Position numbers and translations under genes: made by a program
The notes under the pieces: model-generated
Database searches by the model: none
Told to the model about the DNA's origin: nothing
Seen by the model: only the letters and a program-made list of their open reading frames with translations
Source of the DNA: Streptomyces echinatus
GTDB lineage: Bacteria > Actinomycetota > Actinomycetes > Streptomycetales > Streptomycetaceae
DNA: 64,000 nt
Direction of reading: 5' to 3'
NCBI RefSeq assembly: GCF_014203595.1
Contig: NZ_JACHJK010000009.1
Location: forward strand, 1 to 64,000
Shown: positions 60,687 through 64,000 of the stretch, one piece after another
Position numbering within the stretch: the first letter of the stretch is position 1
Layout: every line of letters starts with the position of its first letter

Positions 60687-62233
60687 CGACCCCCCAGAAC
60701 TGCGCCGAATGCGGCACCCGCGCGGAACCGGGCCAGTCGTTCTGCGACGCCTGCGGGGCGGTGCTCGGCTGGACGGACCGGGCCTCGGCGCGGGCCTCGG
60801 CCGGTGCCCCGGCGGCCGGTTCCCCGGCGGCTTCTTCCCCGACGACCGGTTCGCCGAGGACCGGTTCCCCGACGACCGGTGCTCCGGCGGGTGGTCCCCC
60901 GGCGACCGGTGTTCCGGTGGCCGGGACGACGGCCCGTGCCGGGGCGGACACCCCCGGCCGGGCGCCCGGGGCCCGGCCGGAGGCGCGCACCGGTGATTCG
61001 GGAGAGGCGCCGGCCGACGGCCGGCGGCAGGGCGGGGACGCCCACCACGCGGCGCCCGCCCCGGCCGGGGACGGCCCGCACACCCCAGCCGGCCCGGCCG
61101 CCCCGGACGACGCCGGCCGGTACGGCGCCCACGCGGCAGCCTCCCCGGACACCGCACCGGATCCGGCTCCGCACGCGCCGTACGCCGGCCCTCCCGGGGG
61201 CCCCGCGTCCGCGCCGGCCGCTCCGCACCGGGCGCACCGGCCGGGGTCCGAGACGGCGCCCACCGAACCACTGCCCTCGGCGGCTTCCCCCGGCCCCGGC
61301 TCCGGCGGCCCCGGCTCCGGCGGTGCCGACGACGGCCTCGACCGTGCCCGCCGTCTCCTGGTTCCCCTCAGCGACCCCGAGGCCCGGCCCGACGCTCCCG
61401 CCTCCGTCGATCCGGTGCTGCCCGGACGCCCGGAGCACCGGCGCCCACAGACCGTGCGGGCTCCCGGCGAGGAGGCCGGTGCGCACGGGGGCACGCCCTG
61501 CCCCTGGTGCTCGACGCCCAACCGCCCCGAACGGCACTTCTGCGCGCGTTGCGCGATGCCCATGGCCGGCGAGCAGCCGGCGGTGGCGCCCGGGAGGCTG
61601 CCCTGGTGGCGACGGCTGCGGTGGTCCGGCGACCGGGAGACCCCGTGGGCCGGCGACCGGCCGCGGCTGCGCCGCGCCTTCGACCGCGTCCTGGGCTGGG
61701 CGGGTGCCGCGCTGGTGCTGGCCCTGCTCGCCGCACTGGTCGCCGGCATCCCCAAGGGCGTGCAGGCGACCCGTGACCACTTCGCCAAGCGCGCCCCGGT
61801 CGCTCCGGACGGCTACCGCGCCTCCCGCTCCTTCCCGGGGCACAAGCCGCAACTGGCGTTCGACAAGCTCAACAACACCTGGTGGGGGCCGGGGGTGGCG
61901 GACTCCGGGAAGGGGCAGTGGATCGAGGCCGAGTTCGCCGAGCCGACCCGGCTGCTGGACCTGCTGATCACCCCCGGCGAGTCGACCCGCCCGGACCAGC
62001 TCTCCCGGTCCGCGCTCCCGCACCGCGTCGAGGTGCGCATCACCGGCGCGGACGGCAGGACGACGACCCGGACGCTCAACCTGGACCAGGGAGCGGGCGC
62101 CCAGCGCGTCGCCTTCCGCGTCGGCGAGGTCACCGCCGTCCGCTTCACCCTGGAATCGGCCTACCAGCCGTCCCCGACCAAGCAGGTGGCCATCGCCGAG
62201 ATCGAGTTCTTCGGCCCGTCCCACCAGTCCTGA
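60683..62233 (+). CDS. CIS-operon membrane protein: zinc ribbons, TM, discoidin-like domain
   Basis: 516 residues. Two zinc ribbons: C7-x2-C10 with C21-x2-C24, and C273-x2-C276 with C287-x2-C290. Between them lies a ~240-residue disordered Pro/Ala/Gly stretch that includes a GSPTT repeat. One membrane helix sits near 336-357 (GAALVLALLAALVAGIPKGV). The last ~140 residues form an F5/8 type C (discoidin)-like sugar-binding domain outside the cell (QLAFDKLNNTWWGPGVADSG; FAEPTRLLDLLITPGE). Last gene of the structural operon, overlapping the wedge gene (ATGA). It probably links the cytoplasmic particle to the membrane and wall, like the CisA protein reported for Streptomyces CIS; that equivalence is from memory and position. 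Confidence 0.8.
   Translation: MTTPQNCAECGTRAEPGQSFCDACGAVLGWTDRASARASAGAPAAGSPAASSPTTGSPRTGSPTTGAPAGGPPATGVPVAGTTARAGADTPGRAPGARPEARTGDSGEAPADGRRQGGDAHHAAPAPAGDGPHTPAGPAAPDDAGRYGAHAAASPDTAPDPAPHAPYAGPPGGPASAPAAPHRAHRPGSETAPTEPLPSAASPGPGSGGPGSGGADDGLDRARRLLVPLSDPEARPDAPASVDPVLPGRPEHRRPQTVRAPGEEAGAHGGTPCPWCSTPNRPERHFCARCAMPMAGEQPAVAPGRLPWWRRLRWSGDRETPWAGDRPRLRRAFDRVLGWAGAALVLALLAALVAGIPKGVQATRDHFAKRAPVAPDGYRASRSFPGHKPQLAFDKLNNTWWGPGVADSGKGQWIEAEFAEPTRLLDLLITPGESTRPDQLSRSALPHRVEVRITGADGRTTTRTLNLDQGAGAQRVAFRVGEVTAVRFTLESAYQPSPTKQVAIAEIEFFGPSHQS
60815..60935. repeat. Short tandem repeat coding GSPTT-like units
   Basis: About six imperfect 15-base units around TTCCCCGACGACCGG lie within the zinc-ribbon/discoidin gene, in frame, producing the disordered linker. 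Confidence 0.65.
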
Positions 62234-62319
62234 CCGTCCCTCCGCGACGGGTCCGGTCGCGGAGGCCGCCTCCGCCGCCCGAGGCCCCCGGCCGAGAGGA
62301 AGGGGCTCCGGGAACGGTC

Positions 62320-62356
62320 GAGGGCCCTGCCTCACCATGGGTGAGGCAGGGCCCTC
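62320..62356. terminator. Very strong bidirectional terminator at the CIS operon end
   Basis: A perfect 17-bp stem (62320-62336 with 62340-62356) with a 3-nt ATG loop. It can end both the CIS operon (stop 62233) and the minus-strand tRNA-Pro copy 3, whose 3' end is at 62384. Confidence 0.85.
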
Positions 62357-62383
62357 ATCTGCGACGTCGGAGCGAAGCTCCCG

Positions 62384-62457
<74 letters not shown>

Positions 62458-62544
62458 ATGCGGTGTGACCTGGGGTTTCCCCCGGCCGAACGCGCAGAGA
62501 AACAATACCGCACTCGGATCGGTGGTCGCGCATCCCTTTCCCTG

Positions 62545-62582
62545 TTGACCTCGAGCTTGGTTGAGGTTGCACGATCGTCGGC
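62545..62582 (+). promoter_or_regulatory. Second SoxR/MerR-type promoter, leaderless
   Basis: TTGACC (62545-62550), a 19-bp spacer containing CCTCGAGCTTGGTTGAGG, and -10 CACGAT (62570-62575). ATG 62583 follows after 7 bases, exactly as at 18679-18717. The palindrome is a little weaker than the first (G for A in the left arm). Confidence 0.75.
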
Positions 62583-63302
62583 ATGACGATCACAGCGGAC
62601 CAGGACCGTACGTACGGCTACGACACGTACGGCTACGACGACCTCCCCCGGCTGATGGGGATGATGACCGGCGACGAGAAGCACGGTCCGGCGGCCACCT
62701 CCACGCTCGACGTGCTGTGGGTGCTCTACGACCGCGTCCTCCGGGTCGCCCCGGAGCGACGGGACGACCCGGCCCGGGACCGCTTCCTGCTCAGCAAGGG
62801 GCACGGACCGATGGCGTACTACGCCGTGCTCGCCGCGAAGGGGTTCGTGCCCGTCGACTGGCTGCCGGGTTTCGGGGCGTACGACTCCCCGCTCGGGCAC
62901 CACCCGGACCGCGTGCTGGTGCCGGGGGCGGAGATCGGCAGCGGGTCGCTCGGGCACGGGCTGCCGATCGCCGTCGGCACCGCGCTGGGTCTGCGGGCGC
63001 AGGGCCGGCCCGACCCGGCGGTGTGGGTGCTGATCGGGGACGCCGAGCTGGACGAGGGCAGCAACCACGAGGCGATCGCCTTCGCCGGGCCGGCCGGCCT
63101 GGACCGGCTGCACGCCGTCGTGATCGACAACTCCTCCGCCAGCCACGCGCTGCCCGGCGGCATCGCCGCCCGGTTCGAGGCCGCGGGCTGGTCCGCGGTG
63201 ACCGTCGACGGACGCGACCACGAGGCGCTGCACGCCGCGTTCACCGCGGCGCATCCGGGCCGGCCGCATGTCGTCGTGGCCCGTGTCGAGCCGAAGAACT
63301 GA
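62583..63302 (+). CDS. Transketolase, N-terminal (TPP-binding) subunit
   Basis: 239 residues. Split-type transketolase part that binds thiamine diphosphate: FLLSKGHGPMAYYAVLAAKG, GSGSLGHGLPIAVGTALGLR, and the TPP motif GDAELDEGSNHEA with Asn in VIDNSSA. The ATG 62583 start has no Shine-Dalgarno; it lies 7 bases past the -10 of a SoxR-type promoter, so a leaderless message is expected. The C-terminal subunit gene follows after 32 bases. Link to redox control suggests supply of pentose-phosphate intermediates or NADPH-related flux; that is inference. Confidence 0.9.
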   Translation: MTITADQDRTYGYDTYGYDDLPRLMGMMTGDEKHGPAATSTLDVLWVLYDRVLRVAPERRDDPARDRFLLSKGHGPMAYYAVLAAKGFVPVDWLPGFGAYDSPLGHHPDRVLVPGAEIGSGSLGHGLPIAVGTALGLRAQGRPDPAVWVLIGDAELDEGSNHEAIAFAGPAGLDRLHAVVIDNSSASHALPGGIAARFEAAGWSAVTVDGRDHEALHAAFTAAHPGRPHVVVARVEPKN

Positions 63303-63334
63303 CCTCCCCCGCTCTCCGGAAAGGGCACACCTCC

Positions 63335-64000
63335 ATGGACACCATGCGTGACCGTTTCGCCCCCGTCGTCTCCCGGCTGCTGGACGAGGACCCGCGGGTC
63401 GCGGTCGTCCTCGCCGAGATCGGCCGGGACGGGTTCCGCGAGGCCGAGCGCCGGCACCCCGACCGGGTGATCAACGTCGGCATCCGCGAACAGCTGCTGA
63501 TCGGCACGGCGGCAGGGCTGGCGCTCACCGGGCTGCGGCCCGTGGTGCACACCTTCGCCAGCTTTCTGGTGGAACGGCCGTTCGAGCAGGTCAAGCTGGA
63601 TCTGGGGCACCAGGACACGGGCGCGGTGCTGGTGAGCGCCGCTGCCTCCTTCGACTGGCCGGCCGGCGGCTTCACCCACATGGCCCCCGGCGACGTGGCC
63701 CTCCTGGACACCCTGGACGGCTGGACCGTGCATGTCCCAGGGCATCCGGACGAGGCCGAGACGCTGCTGCACCACGCGGTCGCCGCGGGCGACGACAAGG
63801 TGTACGTGCGGCTGTCCGTGCAGTCCAACCGGCAGGGCAGGGTGATCGACGGGCGGCACTTCGTCACGGTCCGCGAGGGCCGCTCGGGTGTCGTCGTCGC
63901 CGTCGGACCGGTGCTGGACACGGTCCTCGCCGCCACGGAGGGGCTGGACGTGACCGTGCTCTACGCGACGACCGTGCGCCCCTTCGACGCGGCCGGCCTG
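63335..64000 (+). CDS. Transketolase, C-terminal subunit (partial)
   Basis: The frame from ATG 63335 stays open for 222 codons to the end of the window. MDTMRDRFAPVVSRLLDEDP, then VINVGIREQLLIGTAAGLAL (the conserved IREQ of the pyrimidine-binding domain), VVHTFASFLVERPFEQVKLD and YVRLSVQSNRQGRV match the second half of split transketolases. With the previous gene it would form the whole enzyme. The C-terminus lies outside the window. Confidence 0.9.
   Translation, partial: MDTMRDRFAPVVSRLLDEDPRVAVVLAEIGRDGFREAERRHPDRVINVGIREQLLIGTAAGLALTGLRPVVHTFASFLVERPFEQVKLDLGHQDTGAVLVSAAASFDWPAGGFTHMAPGDVALLDTLDGWTVHVPGHPDEAETLLHHAVAAGDDKVYVRLSVQSNRQGRVIDGRHFVTVREGRSGVVVAVGPVLDTVLAATEGLDVTVLYATTVRPFDAAGL

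Noticed and set aside
59852..62338. 828-codon minus-strand frame opposite the wedge and zinc-ribbon genes
   Set aside because: Antisense shadow; Arg/Gly-rich with no motif.

Overview
The window is high-GC actinobacterial DNA, almost certainly a Streptomyces chromosome. Supporting signs are the strong G/C bias at third codon positions, frequent GTG starts, ATGA and TGATG stop/start overlaps, SAV2177-like methyltransferases, LAL and LuxR regulators, DUF3140 and DUF309 proteins, and a Streptomyces-type contractile injection system (CIS). Three identical tRNA-Pro(GGG) genes (344-417, 19245-19318, 62384-62457, all minus strand) punctuate it. Each is followed by its own, different terminator hairpin.

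Layout. 1-117 is the end of an RNase J gene. 463-2675 is a divergent MFS exporter/TetR pair with twin operators. 2919-3918 holds a small membrane protein and a cupin. 3943-12652 is a sugar or polyol (inositol-like) catabolic region: a LacI repressor with two near-identical operators, a plus-strand set of two Gfo/Idh/MocA dehydrogenases around an SDR, and a minus-strand operon for an IolE-like isomerase and a ribose/inositol-type ABC importer. 13225-18595 is a second importer (Tat lipoprotein plus two permeases), a decayed aldo/keto reductase and a secreted GH5 endoglycoceramidase-like hydrolase. 18679-19133 is a SnoaL-like gene behind a SoxR/MerR-type promoter. 19424-23520 holds DUF309, cobF, cobK, an HAD phosphatase and a TauE exporter. 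23593-27339 holds an acyl-CoA ligase, a thiolase and a lipase-like hydrolase around a palindromic operator. 27424-34848 holds Dps, DUF3140, a DNA glycosylase, two SAV2177-type methyltransferases flanking an HAD hydrolase, a glutamine synthetase-like/amidohydrolase pair resembling a split FluG, and a Nudix-like protein. 34923-37543 has a PP2C phosphatase with a possible small coupled ORF, and a MASE1 sensor protein.

The main accessory system is the CIS locus at about 37680-62233. Two LuxR-type regulators diverge at its left edge. They are followed by the DUF4255 cap protein and AAA+ ATPase, then two minus-strand genes (a single-pass membrane protein with a ChW-like outer domain, and a DUF4157 'eCIS core' protein that is the best effector candidate). 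A long plus-strand operon then encodes sheath, tube, a baseplate-chaperone-like protein, DUF6760, a 1283-residue low-complexity protein with repeated VQR motifs, a second tube-like protein, LysM hub, VgrG-like spike, gp25, baseplate J, a tail protein I-like wedge and a zinc-ribbon/discoidin membrane protein. Most of these genes overlap or nearly touch. There is no obvious holin or PAAR gene. A GGGCAAC inverted repeat occurs in the regulator intergenic region and upstream of the sheath operon, and could tie the regulators to the system.

The right edge is a split transketolase (62583-64000, second subunit cut by the window). It is preceded by a promoter with the same 19-bp-spacer, leaderless geometry as the one at 18679, so the two transcripts are probably controlled by the same MerR-family (SoxR-like) regulator.
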